A DNA stretch of 64,000 nucleotides from Paucisalibacillus globulus DSM 18846 (GTDB taxonomy: Bacteria > Bacillota > Bacilli > Bacillales > Amphibacillaceae). Of the stretch, positions 38,829 through 48,189 are shown piece by piece; position 1 is the first letter of the stretch, and every line of letters starts with the position of its first letter. The notes beneath the pieces were generated by a model, which searched no databases, was not told where the DNA came from, and saw only the letters and a program-made list of their open reading frames with translations. The translations under genes were made by a program, and so were the position numbers. The stretch lies in the NCBI RefSeq assembly GCF_000482485.1, contig NZ_AXVK01000001.1, forward strand, positions 606,978 to 670,977. The letters are read 5' to 3'.

Positions 38829-39878
38829 ATGACACAAAAGTCTTATAATGTAGCAATAGTTGGTGCAACAGGAGCAGTCGGTCAAAAGATTGTAAAAATA
38901 TTAGAGGAAAAGCAATTTCCAATCCAACATCTAAAGCTTCTATCCTCAAAGCGTTCTGCCGGAACAAAGGTTAATTTTAAAGGTAAAGAATTAATTGTTG
39001 AAGAAGCAACGAATGATAGTTTCATAGATATAGATATTGCTTTATTTTCTGCTGGTGGAGCAGTTTCAAAACAATTTGCTCCTGAAGCGGTTAAACGAGG
39101 TGCTGTTGTAGTGGATAATACAAGTGCCTACCGTATGGATGAAAATGTACCACTTGTTGTTCCAGAAGTTAATGAAGAGGACCTAATAAATCATCAAGGC
39201 ATTATTGCAAATCCAAATTGCTCAACGATTCAGATGGTAGCTGCACTTAAACCTATACAAAAAGCTTTTGGATTAGAAAGAGTTATTGTTTCAACATATC
39301 AGGCTGTTTCTGGTGCAGGAAACCAGGCTGTTGAAGAATTAAAATTACAGGCAGAGAAGTTTTTAAGTAACGAAGTGATAAATCCAGAACTTTTACCAGT
39401 AAAAGCGGATAAAAAACATTTTCCAATCGCTTTTAATGCTTTACCACAAATTGATCTGTTTCAAGAAAATGGGTATACTCTTGAGGAAATGAAGATGATT
39501 AACGAAACAAGAAAAATTATGCATGCCCCTAAGCTTCCAGTTGCAGCTACTTGTGTTCGACTACCATTTTTCACTTCCCATGCAGAAAGTGTATATATTG
39601 AAGTAGGGCAAGAAGGTTTAACCACCCAAGATTTATGGAAGGTATTACGTCATGCAGACGGTATAACAGTACAAGATGATCCTAGTGAGCAAGAGTATCC
39701 AACCCCACTCAGTGCGGCAGGTAAAACAGATGTATTTGTTGGTCGTGTAAGAAAAGACTTGGATCAGGATAATGGGTTCCATATGTGGGTGGTTTCTGAT
39801 AACTTGCTTAAAGGTGCCGCATGGAATACAGTTCAGATAGCTGAGCGTGTTTTAGAAAAGGGGCTGTTATTAAAATAA
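38829..39878 (+). CDS. asd: Aspartate-semialdehyde dehydrogenase
   Basis: Asd reduces aspartyl phosphate to aspartate semialdehyde, the branch point to lysine/diaminopimelate, methionine and threonine. The 349-residue product has VAIVGATGAVGQKIV, FSAGGAVSKQFAPEA, catalytic Cys131 in NPNCSTIQM, and PVAATCVRLPFF. ATG at 38829 is well spaced from GGAAGGAG; ATG at 38823 is too close. With dpaAB, dapG and dapA it supplies cell-wall and spore precursors. Confidence 0.97.
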   Translation: MTQKSYNVAIVGATGAVGQKIVKILEEKQFPIQHLKLLSSKRSAGTKVNFKGKELIVEEATNDSFIDIDIALFSAGGAVSKQFAPEAVKRGAVVVDNTSAYRMDENVPLVVPEVNEEDLINHQGIIANPNCSTIQMVAALKPIQKAFGLERVIVSTYQAVSGAGNQAVEELKLQAEKFLSNEVINPELLPVKADKKHFPIAFNALPQIDLFQENGYTLEEMKMINETRKIMHAPKLPVAATCVRLPFFTSHAESVYIEVGQEGLTTQDLWKVLRHADGITVQDDPSEQEYPTPLSAAGKTDVFVGRVRKDLDQDNGFHMWVVSDNLLKGAAWNTVQIAERVLEKGLLLK

Positions 39879-39905
39879 TCTAAAGTTAGGTAGAGGTGTC
39901 AACGT

Positions 39906-41159
39906 GTGCAGATATTAGTTCAAAAATTTGGTGGAACTTCTGTACAAAATAAAGATACTAGGGAACATGTAATAAAACATATAGAAAAAGCAGTAATGAA
40001 TGGGTTTAAGCTTGTAGTAGTTGTATCTGCATTAGGTAGGAGGCCAAGTGCCTATGCTACCGATTCGCTTTTAGATTTAGTTGGTTTCCCAGAGCATTCT
40101 ATTACAAGTCGAGAATTAGATATGCTTATGGCTTGTGGAGAGATTATTTCCTCTGTTGTATTATCAAATGAACTAAAGAAAAAATCGATAAAATCTGTTG
40201 CTTTAACAGGGGCACAAGCTGGAATTATGACAAATGCAGATTATACGCAAGCAAAAATAAAAGAAGTTAATCCAATTCGTATACAGAATGAATTTCATAA
40301 ATACGATGTAGTAGTTGTGGCAGGTTTTCAGGGCAAGAATGCACTTGGCGAGCTCACAACTCTAGGTCGCGGTGGTAGTGATACATCAGCAGCTGCATTA
40401 GGTGCAGCGCTGAAAGCAAGTAAAATAGAAATATTCACGGATGTTAATGGTATTATGACAGCGGATCCTAGAGTGGTAAAAAATGCACGAGCACTAGACG
40501 TTGTATCCTATCGCGAAATCTGTAATTTAGCTTATCAAGGTGCTAAAGTGATACATCCAAGAGCTGTAGAAATAGCGATGCATGCAAAAATTCCAATTCT
40601 TGTCCGGTCAACCTATGAGAAAAGTGGAGGTACTTTGGTAACTACAGCTATAAGTAAGAATCTAGGTATAGATGTGTCCGACCGCTTAGTAACAGGAATT
40701 GCTCATTTAGCAAATATTTCACAAATAAAAGTTCAAACCAAGGAAAAAGAAGCGTACCGAATGCAATCCGAAGTATTTAAAGCAATGGCAGATGCTGGAA
40801 TATCTATAGATTTTATTAATATTTATCCTACAGGTGTCGTGTATACGGTACCTGATACGCAAACGAAGAGGGCAACCACCATTTTAAAAGAGAAAGGCTT
40901 CAAACCGTCTGTACTGGAAGACTGTACGAAGGTGTCTGTAGTTGGTGCTGGAATGACAGGTGTTCCTGGAATAGCCTCGAGGATTGTTCAGGCATTGACA
41001 GGCCAAGGAGTTCAAATACTACAATCTGCAGACAGCCATACGACGATTTGGGTGTTGATTCCGAATACAGATGTTTATAAGGCTGTAAATGCATTGCACG
41101 AGGAATTCCATTTATCTAAGCAATCGACAATTTTACATGATTTTCTAACAGAAAGGTGA
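39906..41159 (+). CDS. dapG: Aspartokinase I (diaminopimelate-type)
   Basis: Aspartokinase phosphorylates aspartate in the first step of the pathway. The 417-residue product starts QILVQKFGGTSV and has the KFGGTS motif, LGRGGSDTSAAALGAAL, FTDVNGIMTADPRVV and two C-terminal ACT domains (from about residue 265) for feedback control. By position between asd and dapA it corresponds to B. subtilis dapG, which responds to diaminopimelate. The start is GTG at 39906; six bases separate it from dapA. Confidence 0.95.
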   Translation: MQILVQKFGGTSVQNKDTREHVIKHIEKAVMNGFKLVVVVSALGRRPSAYATDSLLDLVGFPEHSITSRELDMLMACGEIISSVVLSNELKKKSIKSVALTGAQAGIMTNADYTQAKIKEVNPIRIQNEFHKYDVVVVAGFQGKNALGELTTLGRGGSDTSAAALGAALKASKIEIFTDVNGIMTADPRVVKNARALDVVSYREICNLAYQGAKVIHPRAVEIAMHAKIPILVRSTYEKSGGTLVTTAISKNLGIDVSDRLVTGIAHLANISQIKVQTKEKEAYRMQSEVFKAMADAGISIDFINIYPTGVVYTVPDTQTKRATTILKEKGFKPSVLEDCTKVSVVGAGMTGVPGIASRIVQALTGQGVQILQSADSHTTIWVLIPNTDVYKAVNALHEEFHLSKQSTILHDFLTER

Positions 41160-41165
41160 GTTTAA

Positions 41166-42041
41166 ATGAACTTTGGTAAAATCTTAACTGCTATGATTAC
41201 GCCATTTGATGATAATGGGGAAATCAACTTTGATGAAACTACAAAATTAGTTAACTATCTACTAGACAATGGAACAGATGGATTAGTAGTTGCTGGTACT
41301 ACAGGTGAATCACCAACACTCACTACGAAAGAAAAAATAGCACTCTTTTCACATGTAGTAAAAATTGTCGATAAACGTGTGCCAGTTATAGCTGGTACTG
41401 GTGGAAATAACACAAGAAGTTCAATCGATTTAACGAAGGAAGCAGAAGCTTGCGGAGTAGATGCAATAATGCTTGTCGCACCCTATTATAATAAACCAAA
41501 CCAACGTGGATTGTATGAACATTTTAAAGCAATTGCTAATGAGACCACACTTCCGACTATGTTATATAATATACCGGGTCGTTCGGTAGTAAAAATGTCT
41601 GCCGAAACAATAATTGAGTTAAGCAAGATAAAAAACATTGTCTCCGTAAAAGAGGCAAGTGGAGATTTAGATCAAGCAGCAATCATTATTGAAAATACTA
41701 GCAATGATTTTTCCGTATATAGTGGTGATGACAGTCTTACATTGCCGATGATGGCTATAGGTGGAGAAGGTATCGTTTCGGTAGCATCTCATGTCATTGG
41801 TAATGAAATGCAAGAAATGGTTCAAGCGCTTAGTAGAGGTGACTTAAAACTAGCAGCCTCCATTCATCGTAAGCTAGTTTCAGTTATGAATGGATTATTT
41901 GAGGCACCATCACCAACACCTGTAAAGGCTGCATTAGTTCAAAAAGGAATTAAATCGGGTGGAGTACGCCTTCCACTAGTTTCACTAACAGAAGAAGAGG
42001 AAAATAAAGTAAAATTGCTATTAGAAAGTTTATATCATTAA
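41166..42041 (+). CDS. dapA: 4-hydroxy-tetrahydrodipicolinate synthase
   Basis: DapA condenses aspartate semialdehyde and pyruvate. The 291-residue TIM-barrel product has GTTGESPTLTTKEK, VDAIMLVAPYYNKPNQRGLY, the catalytic Tyr in MLYNIPGR and the Schiff-base Lys in SVKEASGDL (near residue 160). Its product is the substrate route for both diaminopimelate and spore dipicolinate made by DpaAB upstream. A terminator follows. Confidence 0.97.
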   Translation: MNFGKILTAMITPFDDNGEINFDETTKLVNYLLDNGTDGLVVAGTTGESPTLTTKEKIALFSHVVKIVDKRVPVIAGTGGNNTRSSIDLTKEAEACGVDAIMLVAPYYNKPNQRGLYEHFKAIANETTLPTMLYNIPGRSVVKMSAETIIELSKIKNIVSVKEASGDLDQAAIIIENTSNDFSVYSGDDSLTLPMMAIGGEGIVSVASHVIGNEMQEMVQALSRGDLKLAASIHRKLVSVMNGLFEAPSPTPVKAALVQKGIKSGGVRLPLVSLTEEEENKVKLLLESLYH

Positions 42042-42082
42042 AACCAAAAGTTAATTTTATACAACTTAACCTTATAAAAATG

Positions 42083-42118
42083 AATGACTATCAAGTAATT
42101 TGGTAGTCATTTTTTATT
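42083..42118 (+). terminator. Terminator after dapA
   Basis: AATGACTATC pairs with GGTAGTCATT (one G-U pair), followed by TTTTTA. It closes the dpaA-dapA cluster. Confidence 0.8.
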
Positions 42119-42120
42119 TT

Positions 42121-42388
42121 TAAAGTTGTTTTTTTAATTGGTTGAGGTACTAGCTCATGTGGGTTGTTTAATTTAAGAATGTAATGGGACACATGATTTC
42201 GCGAAACGGAAATTGGATTCCATACAGTGAAAATAATAATAATTTGGTTAGCCTTATAAAAAGGAAATTATCCTAGTATAAATAATTATGATTAGCAATT
42301 GGAGGAATCAATTTAAAAGGAATGTATTTACAGTTTCTCGTTCATACTATATTTATAGTGATTTTTTTCGAAAGGAGTGCTTTTCATA
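42121..42388 (+). other. Gene-free gap where rnjB lies in B. subtilis
   Basis: No gene is supported between the dapA terminator and tepA. In B. subtilis rnjB (RNase J2) is here. The gap contains an isolated ribosome-binding-like GGAGGAATCAATTTA near 42301 that leads into a 24-codon frame ending in tepA; this could be a remnant or chance. Confidence 0.5.
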
Positions 42389-43129
42389 ATGAATAAAGAC
42401 GCTGAAAAAAAAGAGGATCAAGGAGAACAAGAAGAGCAATCAGGTTCATCTTCTCTAGTACAGAAGATTCAAGCACTTGGGCAAACAAATATCCCACAAG
42501 CACCTGATTCAAATATTCATGTATTATCAATTATCGGACAAGTCGAAGGACATATTCAATTACCTCCACAAAATAAAACAACTAAATACGAACACTTATT
42601 ACCGCAACTAATCGCAATTGAACAAAACCCTAAAATTGAAGGAGTAATTTTATTATTAAATACTGTTGGAGGCGATGTTGAAGCTGGTCTTGCCTTATCG
42701 GAAATGATTGCATCTCTATCTAAACCAACTGTATCTATCGTACTTGGTGGTGGACACTCTATTGGTGTTCCTATTGCGGTATCTACTGATTATTCCTTTA
42801 TCGTTCCAACTGCTACAATGACGATTCATCCTGTTCGTCTAACAGGGTTAGTAATTGGAGTTCCTCAGACTTTTGAATACTTAGATAAAATGCAGGAAAG
42901 AGTTATTAATTTTGTCGTAAACCATTCTAATATTAAGGAAGAAAAATTTAAGGATTTAATGTTTGCAAAGGGAAATTTAACTCGTGATATTGGAACGAAT
43001 GTTTTAGGAACAGATGCTGTAGATTATGGATTAATTGATGAGGTTGGTGGAGTTAAAGAAGCAATGGCAAAAATTAATGAATTTATTGATCAAGCAAAAG
43101 GAAGCGGGGAGCAGGAGGTTATTCAGTAA
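42389..43129 (+). CDS. tepA: TepA, ClpP-class translocation-enhancing peptidase
   Basis: A 246-residue ClpP-fold serine peptidase. The N-terminal 30 residues are a low-complexity Glu/Gln/Lys tail. The core has [32 protein letters not shown], the nucleophile Ser in [11 protein letters not shown] and the His in TMTIHPVR. B. subtilis TepA is linked to protein export and spore-protein degradation. The ATG at 42389 follows AAAGGAG. The stop overlaps ylzJ (TAATG). Confidence 0.93.
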   Translation: MNKDAEKKEDQGEQEEQSGSSSLVQKIQALGQTNIPQAPDSNIHVLSIIGQVEGHIQLPPQNKTTKYEHLLPQLIAIEQNPKIEGVILLLNTVGGDVEAGLALSEMIASLSKPTVSIVLGGGHSIGVPIAVSTDYSFIVPTATMTIHPVRLTGLVIGVPQTFEYLDKMQERVINFVVNHSNIKEEKFKDLMFAKGNLTRDIGTNVLGTDAVDYGLIDEVGGVKEAMAKINEFIDQAKGSGEQEVIQ

Positions 43130-43335
43130 TGATATTGTACACACCATTATCTGAAACAGATATTTTTCCAACGGCTGATAATGTTTATACAAATCGAAAG
43201 TGTATTACGTACGAAGGAAAAACGGTTTTTGTTGAAAAAAACAATAATGGAGAATATCAACTTGTACAATTATTATCAACAGATCCTCAAGACTACTTAA
43301 ATGATATGTATACACCAGGCTCTATCATACCATAA
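43129..43335 (+). CDS. ylzJ: YlzJ-like small protein
   Basis: A 68-residue protein starting [14 protein letters not shown] with TYEGKTVFVEKNNNGEYQLVQLLSTDPQDYL and a C-terminal TPGS segment. This matches the YlzJ family, conserved between tepA and ftsK/spoIIIE in Bacillaceae. Function is unknown. It is translated by overlap with tepA (TAATG), which suggests a related role, but this is inference. Confidence 0.88.
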   Translation: MILYTPLSETDIFPTADNVYTNRKCITYEGKTVFVEKNNNGEYQLVQLLSTDPQDYLNDMYTPGSIIP

Positions 43336-43361
43336 AAAAACAAGTTATATTTGCTTGATTA

Positions 43362-43370
43362 TGATATACT
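43362..43370 (+). promoter_or_regulatory. Extended -10 promoter candidate for ftsK/spoIIIE
   Basis: TGA-TATACT (43362-43370) is an extended -10 element; no good -35 box is present. It lies 26 bp after the ylzJ stop and upstream of the hairpin at 43395. Confidence 0.35.
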
Positions 43371-43394
43371 ATTAATAATCAACTAGATGATAAT

Positions 43395-43420
43395 ACCCTT
43401 GCCCAAACTGGCAGGGGTTT
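43395..43420 (+). terminator. Hairpin between ylzJ and ftsK
   Basis: ACCCTTGCC (43395-43403) pairs with GGCAGGGGT (43410-43418, one G-U pair), followed by TT and AAATTT. A weak terminator or leader hairpin; the stem resembles those at 17492 and 23337. Confidence 0.6.
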
Positions 43421-43459
43421 AAATTTCAGGATCAGCAGTGAATGGTAAGAGGTGAGTGT

Positions 43460-45748
43460 ATGGCAAAGAAGAGAAGAAGAAAAAAGAAAAAAAATTCATT
43501 AAAAAAACAAGTGCAATTTGAACTACTTGGTCTATTATTTGTTTTTCTAGCAATCTTTGGTAGTGGAGCTAGTGCAATAAGTGATGGGGCAATTCCTGGT
43601 GGTTTAGAGCATATTTTTCGATTTTTCTTAGGAATTTGGTATTTTACTGCGTCACTATTTTTACTCGTAATTGGTATTTACTTAGTTATTAAGAGAAGTT
43701 ATCCAAATTTTTTACATAAGAAGATGATAGGTTTCTATATTATAATTCTAGGAACATTACTGTATACCCACATTCAAACTTATGAGAGTTTACTAGAAGC
43801 ATCTAGTGACACATCAATTATACGAGCAACTTGGGATACTTTTTTTGATTTTGTTGCTGGAAGTGCGTCTTCAGGACAAACAGGTGGCGGAATGATAGGA
43901 GCATTTCTATTTGCTTTTTGTTACTATTTATTTTCATCTGTTGGAGCGCAGATTGTTGCTATATTTTCCATATTAATTGGACTTATCTTTCTAACTGAAT
44001 TTTCGATTGGAGAAACACTTACAAAAATCGGAAAACAAAGTAAAAATAGAATGAATAATTTAAAAGAAAAAATAAAGCCAAAGTCGGGACAAAGTAAGAA
44101 AAAAGATAAGAAGGTAGATAATGAGTTAGAAGAGAATCCAGTACTAATGGATCCGATTATTGACTCAAAAGCAAATGAATTCCCTGATGTTACTTATGCT
44201 TTTGATGAACAAAGTGCTATACAGCCTATAATTTCCGAGCAACCTGAAGGTAAAAAGGAAATTGCCAATGAGGATCCTGACGATGATGTAGAGGTAATGC
44301 CAATGGCTGAAGTAGAAAATCCAGAATACACCTTACCTTCACCAAGTTTACTTACAGAACCTGCACATAACTCCCAATATCATGATAAAGCGCAGATACA
44401 GTCAGTAGTAAGAAAGCTAGAAAGAACATTTCACAGCTTTGGAGTGAAAGCTAGAGTAACGAAAGTAAATGTAGGTCCAGCAGTGACAAAATATGAGGTT
44501 TATCCTGAAGCAGGTGTGAAAGTTAGTAAGATTGTTAGTTTACATGATGACCTAGCTCTCGCGTTAGCAGCGAAGGATATACGTATTGAAGCACCAATTC
44601 CGGGTAAGTCGGCAGTTGGAATTGAAGTGCCTAACCAAGAAATTGCCATGGTATCACTTCGGGAAGTACTAGATAGTTCAGGAAGTAATCAATCTTCTAA
44701 ACTATTAGTTGGTCTTGGGAAAGATATTTCAGGGGATTCAGTTCAGGCAGAGTTAAATAAAATGCCACATCTATTAATTGCAGGGGCAACAGGTAGTGGT
44801 AAAAGTGTTTGTGTGAATGGTATTATAACCACCATCTTAATGCGTGCAAAACCACATGAAGTGAAGATGATGATGATTGACCCTAAAAAAGTAGAATTAA
44901 ATGTTTATAATGGCATCCCACATTTATTAGCTCCGGTTGTGACAGATCCTAAAAAAGCATCACGAGCCCTGAAGAAAGTTGTTTCGGAGATGGAGAGACG
45001 GTATGAGTTATTTTCTGATACTGGTACAAGAAATATAGAGGGTTATAATGAATATATCAGGAAATATAATCGTACAGTGGATGAACATGATGGACAGCCA
45101 AATCTTCCTTATATTGTTGTAATTGTTGATGAGTTGGCCGATTTAATGATGGTTGCTTCAAGTGATGTGGAGGACTCCATTACTAGGCTTGCTCAGATGG
45201 CAAGGGCAGCAGGTATTCACTTAATTATTGCAACACAAAGACCGTCAGTTGATGTTATTACCGGTGTTATTAAAGCAAATATTCCATCACGCATAGCATT
45301 TAGTGTATCTTCTTCAACTGATTCACGCACAATTCTTGACTCTGGGGGAGCAGAGAAGCTACTTGGTCGAGGGGATATGTTATTCTTACCTGTTGGTTCT
45401 TCTAAGCCACTACGGGTTCAAGGAGCATTTTTATCAGATGAAGAAGTAGAGAGGGTTGTTGATCATTGTATTGAACAACAAAAGGCAAGTTATCAAGAAG
45501 AAATGATTCCTGAAGATACTAATGACGTTGTAGAAGAAGTCGATGATGAACTTTATGATGATGCGGTACAATTAATCACAGAAATGCAAAGTGCTAGTGT
45601 TTCTATGTTACAAAGAAGATTCCGCATTGGTTATACAAGAGCAGCACGTTTGATAGACGCCATGGAAGCTCGAGGAATTGTTGGTCCTTATGAGGGAAGT
45701 AAGCCAAGGACAGTACTAGTTTCTCGAACTGAAGAAAAAACTTCATAA
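43460..45748 (+). CDS. spoIIIE: SpoIIIE/FtsK-family DNA translocase
   Basis: This translocase pumps DNA into the forespore or clears it from the division septum. The 762-residue product has a Lys/Arg-rich start, four N-terminal membrane segments (about residues 20-190), an acidic linker (about 200-310), and the RecA-like motor with Walker A GATGSGKS (near 441) and [12 protein letters not shown], then the gamma domain ([29 protein letters not shown]) that reads SRS/KOPS-type sequences. ATG at 43460 follows AAGAGGTGAG. Position after tepA-ylzJ equals that of spoIIIE. Confidence 0.94.
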   Translation: MAKKRRRKKKKNSLKKQVQFELLGLLFVFLAIFGSGASAISDGAIPGGLEHIFRFFLGIWYFTASLFLLVIGIYLVIKRSYPNFLHKKMIGFYIIILGTLLYTHIQTYESLLEASSDTSIIRATWDTFFDFVAGSASSGQTGGGMIGAFLFAFCYYLFSSVGAQIVAIFSILIGLIFLTEFSIGETLTKIGKQSKNRMNNLKEKIKPKSGQSKKKDKKVDNELEENPVLMDPIIDSKANEFPDVTYAFDEQSAIQPIISEQPEGKKEIANEDPDDDVEVMPMAEVENPEYTLPSPSLLTEPAHNSQYHDKAQIQSVVRKLERTFHSFGVKARVTKVNVGPAVTKYEVYPEAGVKVSKIVSLHDDLALALAAKDIRIEAPIPGKSAVGIEVPNQEIAMVSLREVLDSSGSNQSSKLLVGLGKDISGDSVQAELNKMPHLLIAGATGSGKSVCVNGIITTILMRAKPHEVKMMMIDPKKVELNVYNGIPHLLAPVVTDPKKASRALKKVVSEMERRYELFSDTGTRNIEGYNEYIRKYNRTVDEHDGQPNLPYIVVIVDELADLMMVASSDVEDSITRLAQMARAAGIHLIIATQRPSVDVITGVIKANIPSRIAFSVSSSTDSRTILDSGGAEKLLGRGDMLFLPVGSSKPLRVQGAFLSDEEVERVVDHCIEQQKASYQEEMIPEDTNDVVEEVDDELYDDAVQLITEMQSASVSMLQRRFRIGYTRAARLIDAMEARGIVGPYEGSKPRTVLVSRTEEKTS

Positions 45749-45768
45749 TACGTCTATTTGTACAAATT

Positions 45769-45819
45769 AGGAGCTAAGTGAAAACGTATGATTAACGGTT
45801 ATCATTTAGCTCCTTTTTG
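45769..45819 (+). terminator. Terminator after ftsK/spoIIIE
   Basis: AGGAGCTAAGTG (45769-45780) pairs with CATTTAGCTCCT (45803-45814), followed by TTTTT. Confidence 0.82.
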
Positions 45820-45927
45820 TATAAAATTAATTGACTCTTTAGACTTCTTCACACGTTGAAATCGCTTCAGGGTAATATTTCAAGGTTTTTTTGAATTTAG
45901 TGTGTAATAATTGAAATAATCTTAGTA

Positions 45928-45942
45928 AATTTGGTGAAAACT
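45928..45942 (+). promoter_or_regulatory. CodY-like box upstream of the gntR promoter
   Basis: AATTTGGTGAAAACT matches the CodY consensus AATTTTCWGAAAATT at 12 of 15 positions. In B. subtilis the related nucleoside transporter operon is, as I recall, repressed by CodY. Candidate only. Confidence 0.35.
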
Positions 45943-45945
45943 ATT

Positions 45946-46036
45946 TATTTGTTCATAAAATAATGATATATTATTCAAGGTATGACTGTCAGTATTTGTC
46001 GGATTTTCAGGTAACTCATCGGTTTATGAACAAATA
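45946..46036 (+). promoter_or_regulatory. gntR promoter flanked by a 14-bp perfect inverted repeat
   Basis: TATTTGTTCATAAA (45946-45959) is the exact reverse complement of TTTATGAACAAATA (46023-46036). Between them is an extended -10, TGA-TATATT (45964-45972). The left copy overlaps the -35 region and the right copy lies in the leader just before the gntR ribosome-binding site. This looks like paired operator sites, perhaps for the GntR product itself. Confidence 0.5.
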
Positions 46037-46050
46037 CTAGGGGGGACCAT

Positions 46051-46776
46051 ATGTCCATAAAATCAGATTCGAGACATTTATATTTACAAGTTATTGATAA
46101 AATAAAACAAGATATTGAAAGCGGTATATTTAAACCTCATGGTAAATTACCGTCTGAATTTGAATTATCAAAGACACTTGGTGTTTCTAGGGCCACATTA
46201 CGTGAGGCTTTAAGGATATTAGAAGAAGATAATGTTGTGACAAGGAAACATGGTGTTGGTACATTTGTAAATCAAAAGCCTATTGTCTCCTCAGGAATTG
46301 AGCAACTTAATAGTGTTACATTTATGATAGAACAGGCTGGGAAGGAAGCAGGATCTCAATATTATTCAACTGAATTAATAGATCCAACTGAAGAAGAAAG
46401 GAATAAGTTTAAGCCTTTTGATTTAACCCAGTTAGTAAAAATAGAAAGAATTCGAACCGCTGATGGAAAACCGGTTGTATTTTGTATTGATAAGGTACCA
46501 GAAGGGTTGATACCCATTGAAATAGCAAATAAACAGGATTCACTATTCAAGCTAATGGAAGAACATGCTCAGAAGCGAATAAGTTATGCAATAACTTATA
46601 TAGAGCCAGTAAGCTATAATGAAAAGATTTTCAATATATTAAATTGTGATTTTGATCAGTCACTTTTATTGCTTAAACAAATGCATTACACAGACGATGA
46701 TAAACCCGTCTTATATTCTTTAAATTATTTTCGTTCGGATGTATTTAGTTTTCATGTATTACGTAAGCGAGTATAA
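46051..46776 (+). CDS. ymfC: GntR-family (HutC/UTRA) transcription regulator, YmfC-like
   Basis: A 241-residue regulator with an N-terminal winged helix (PSEFELSKTLGVSRATLREA, residues about 35-55; HGVGTFVNQ wing) and a C-terminal UTRA ligand-binding domain (residues about 90-235). The ATG follows GGGGGGACCAT. It is just upstream of the nucleoside transporter genes and downstream of spoIIIE, which matches YmfC. It probably controls the transporter in response to a small ligand; this is inference. Confidence 0.9.
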   Translation: MSIKSDSRHLYLQVIDKIKQDIESGIFKPHGKLPSEFELSKTLGVSRATLREALRILEEDNVVTRKHGVGTFVNQKPIVSSGIEQLNSVTFMIEQAGKEAGSQYYSTELIDPTEEERNKFKPFDLTQLVKIERIRTADGKPVVFCIDKVPEGLIPIEIANKQDSLFKLMEEHAQKRISYAITYIEPVSYNEKIFNILNCDFDQSLLLLKQMHYTDDDKPVLYSLNYFRSDVFSFHVLRKRV

Positions 46777-46876
46777 GGTTCTTTACTTATAGGGGGTGAT
46801 GTTCGGAAAAATTATAGGGCTAAGGACATAGTAACCAATCAATAAATACTTATAAAAAATTTACGGGGGTATTTTC

Positions 46877-47989
46877 ATGAAGAAGTTAAGCTTTTTACTT
46901 GTTTTAATCCTTGGTTTAGGATTAGTACTTGCTGCTTGTGGCGGCGGCGATGACAAAGATTCAAAAGATAATGGTAAAGAAGATAATGCTGGTGATAATG
47001 CAACTTCAGAGGAAGCTTCAGATTTCTCAGTAGCAATGGTAACTGACATTGGTGGGGTAGATGATAAATCCTTTAACCAATCTGCTTGGGAAGGAATTAA
47101 AGCATTTGGAGAAGCAAATGGTTTATCAAAAGGTAACGGGTTTGATTATGCCCAATCTAATGATAAATCAGAATACGTTCCTAACTTAACTCGTTTGGTA
47201 CGTGACGAATACAGCCTTATTTTTGGTATTGGTTTTGAACTGAAAGAAGACTTACAAACTATTGCTGATCAATATTCTGACACTAATTTTGCTATTGTTG
47301 ATGATGTTGTGGAAGCACCTAATGCTGCAAGTATTACGTTTAAAGAGCATGAAGGTTCATTCTTAGTTGGTGTTGCTGCAGCTCTTAAAACAAAAACAAA
47401 CAAGTTAGGTTTTGTTGGTGGTATGGATTCACCTCTTATTAATAAATTTGAAGCTGGATTTATCGCCGGTGCAAAATCTATCAATCCTGATATTGAAATA
47501 GATGTAAAATATGCAGAACACTTTGGTGATGCAACAAAAGGTAAGACAATTGCTGCTACAATGTATGACAGTGGTATTGACATTATTTATCATGCAGCAG
47601 GTGGTACAGGTAACGGTGTATTCAACCAAGCGAAAGACATTAAACAAAATGATCCAGAACGTGAAATTTGGGTAATCGGTGTAGATCGTGACCAACATGA
47701 AGAAGGTCAGATCGGCGATCATAATGTTACATTAACTTCTATGATTAAACGTGTTGACGTTGCAGTACAAGATGTATCTACAATGGCATTAAATGGTGAA
47801 TTCCCTGCTGGAGAGCAATTAGAATTCGGTATTGAAGATAATGGTATTGGATTTGCTACTACGAATAAAGAAGCGATGACAGAAGAAATAATTAACACGG
47901 TTAATGAATGGCAAGAAAAAATACTTAATGGAGAAATAGAAGTTCCTTCTACTCGTGATGAATTAAAGGAATTTGAAGCTGCTCTTTAA
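46877..47989 (+). CDS. nupN: BMP-family nucleoside-binding lipoprotein
   Basis: The substrate-binding lipoprotein of a nucleoside ABC importer, 370 residues. It has a lipoprotein signal peptide with lipobox LAAC (Cys near residue 22), a low-complexity Asp/Asn/Gly/Glu linker (to about 50), then the Bmp/PnrA domain (FSVAMVTDIGGVDDKSFNQSAWEG, IYHAAGGTGNGVFNQA, WVIGVDRDQ). The location before ATPase and two permeases supports this. Related proteins bind purine nucleosides such as guanosine; the exact substrate is not known. Confidence 0.93.
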   Translation: MKKLSFLLVLILGLGLVLAACGGGDDKDSKDNGKEDNAGDNATSEEASDFSVAMVTDIGGVDDKSFNQSAWEGIKAFGEANGLSKGNGFDYAQSNDKSEYVPNLTRLVRDEYSLIFGIGFELKEDLQTIADQYSDTNFAIVDDVVEAPNAASITFKEHEGSFLVGVAAALKTKTNKLGFVGGMDSPLINKFEAGFIAGAKSINPDIEIDVKYAEHFGDATKGKTIAATMYDSGIDIIYHAAGGTGNGVFNQAKDIKQNDPEREIWVIGVDRDQHEEGQIGDHNVTLTSMIKRVDVAVQDVSTMALNGEFPAGEQLEFGIEDNGIGFATTNKEAMTEEIINTVNEWQEKILNGEIEVPSTRDELKEFEAAL

Positions 47990-48009
47990 TAGGAATGATA
48001 ACGTTGTCT

Positions 48010-48056
48010 TTAAAGGACTTGTTCCCTCTTTGTTATTTAGGGGGTTCAGTCCTTAT
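48010..48056 (+). terminator. Hairpin between the binding protein and ATPase genes
   Basis: TAAAGGACT and CCCTC pair with GGGGG and AGTCCTTA across the stem, without a T-run. Such hairpins often stabilise the upstream mRNA so the binding protein is made in excess over the membrane components. There is no supported gene here. Confidence 0.55.
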
Positions 48057-48189
48057 AGGACAACTTTGTATAAAAAAATAAAATTTTCAACTGAAGAAGA
48101 TGTATGGACATCTTTTTCATTTGGTAATTTTATTATGAGATTATATTTTCATATAATTCGTGAAATACGGAACAAGAGGGGTGACATAA

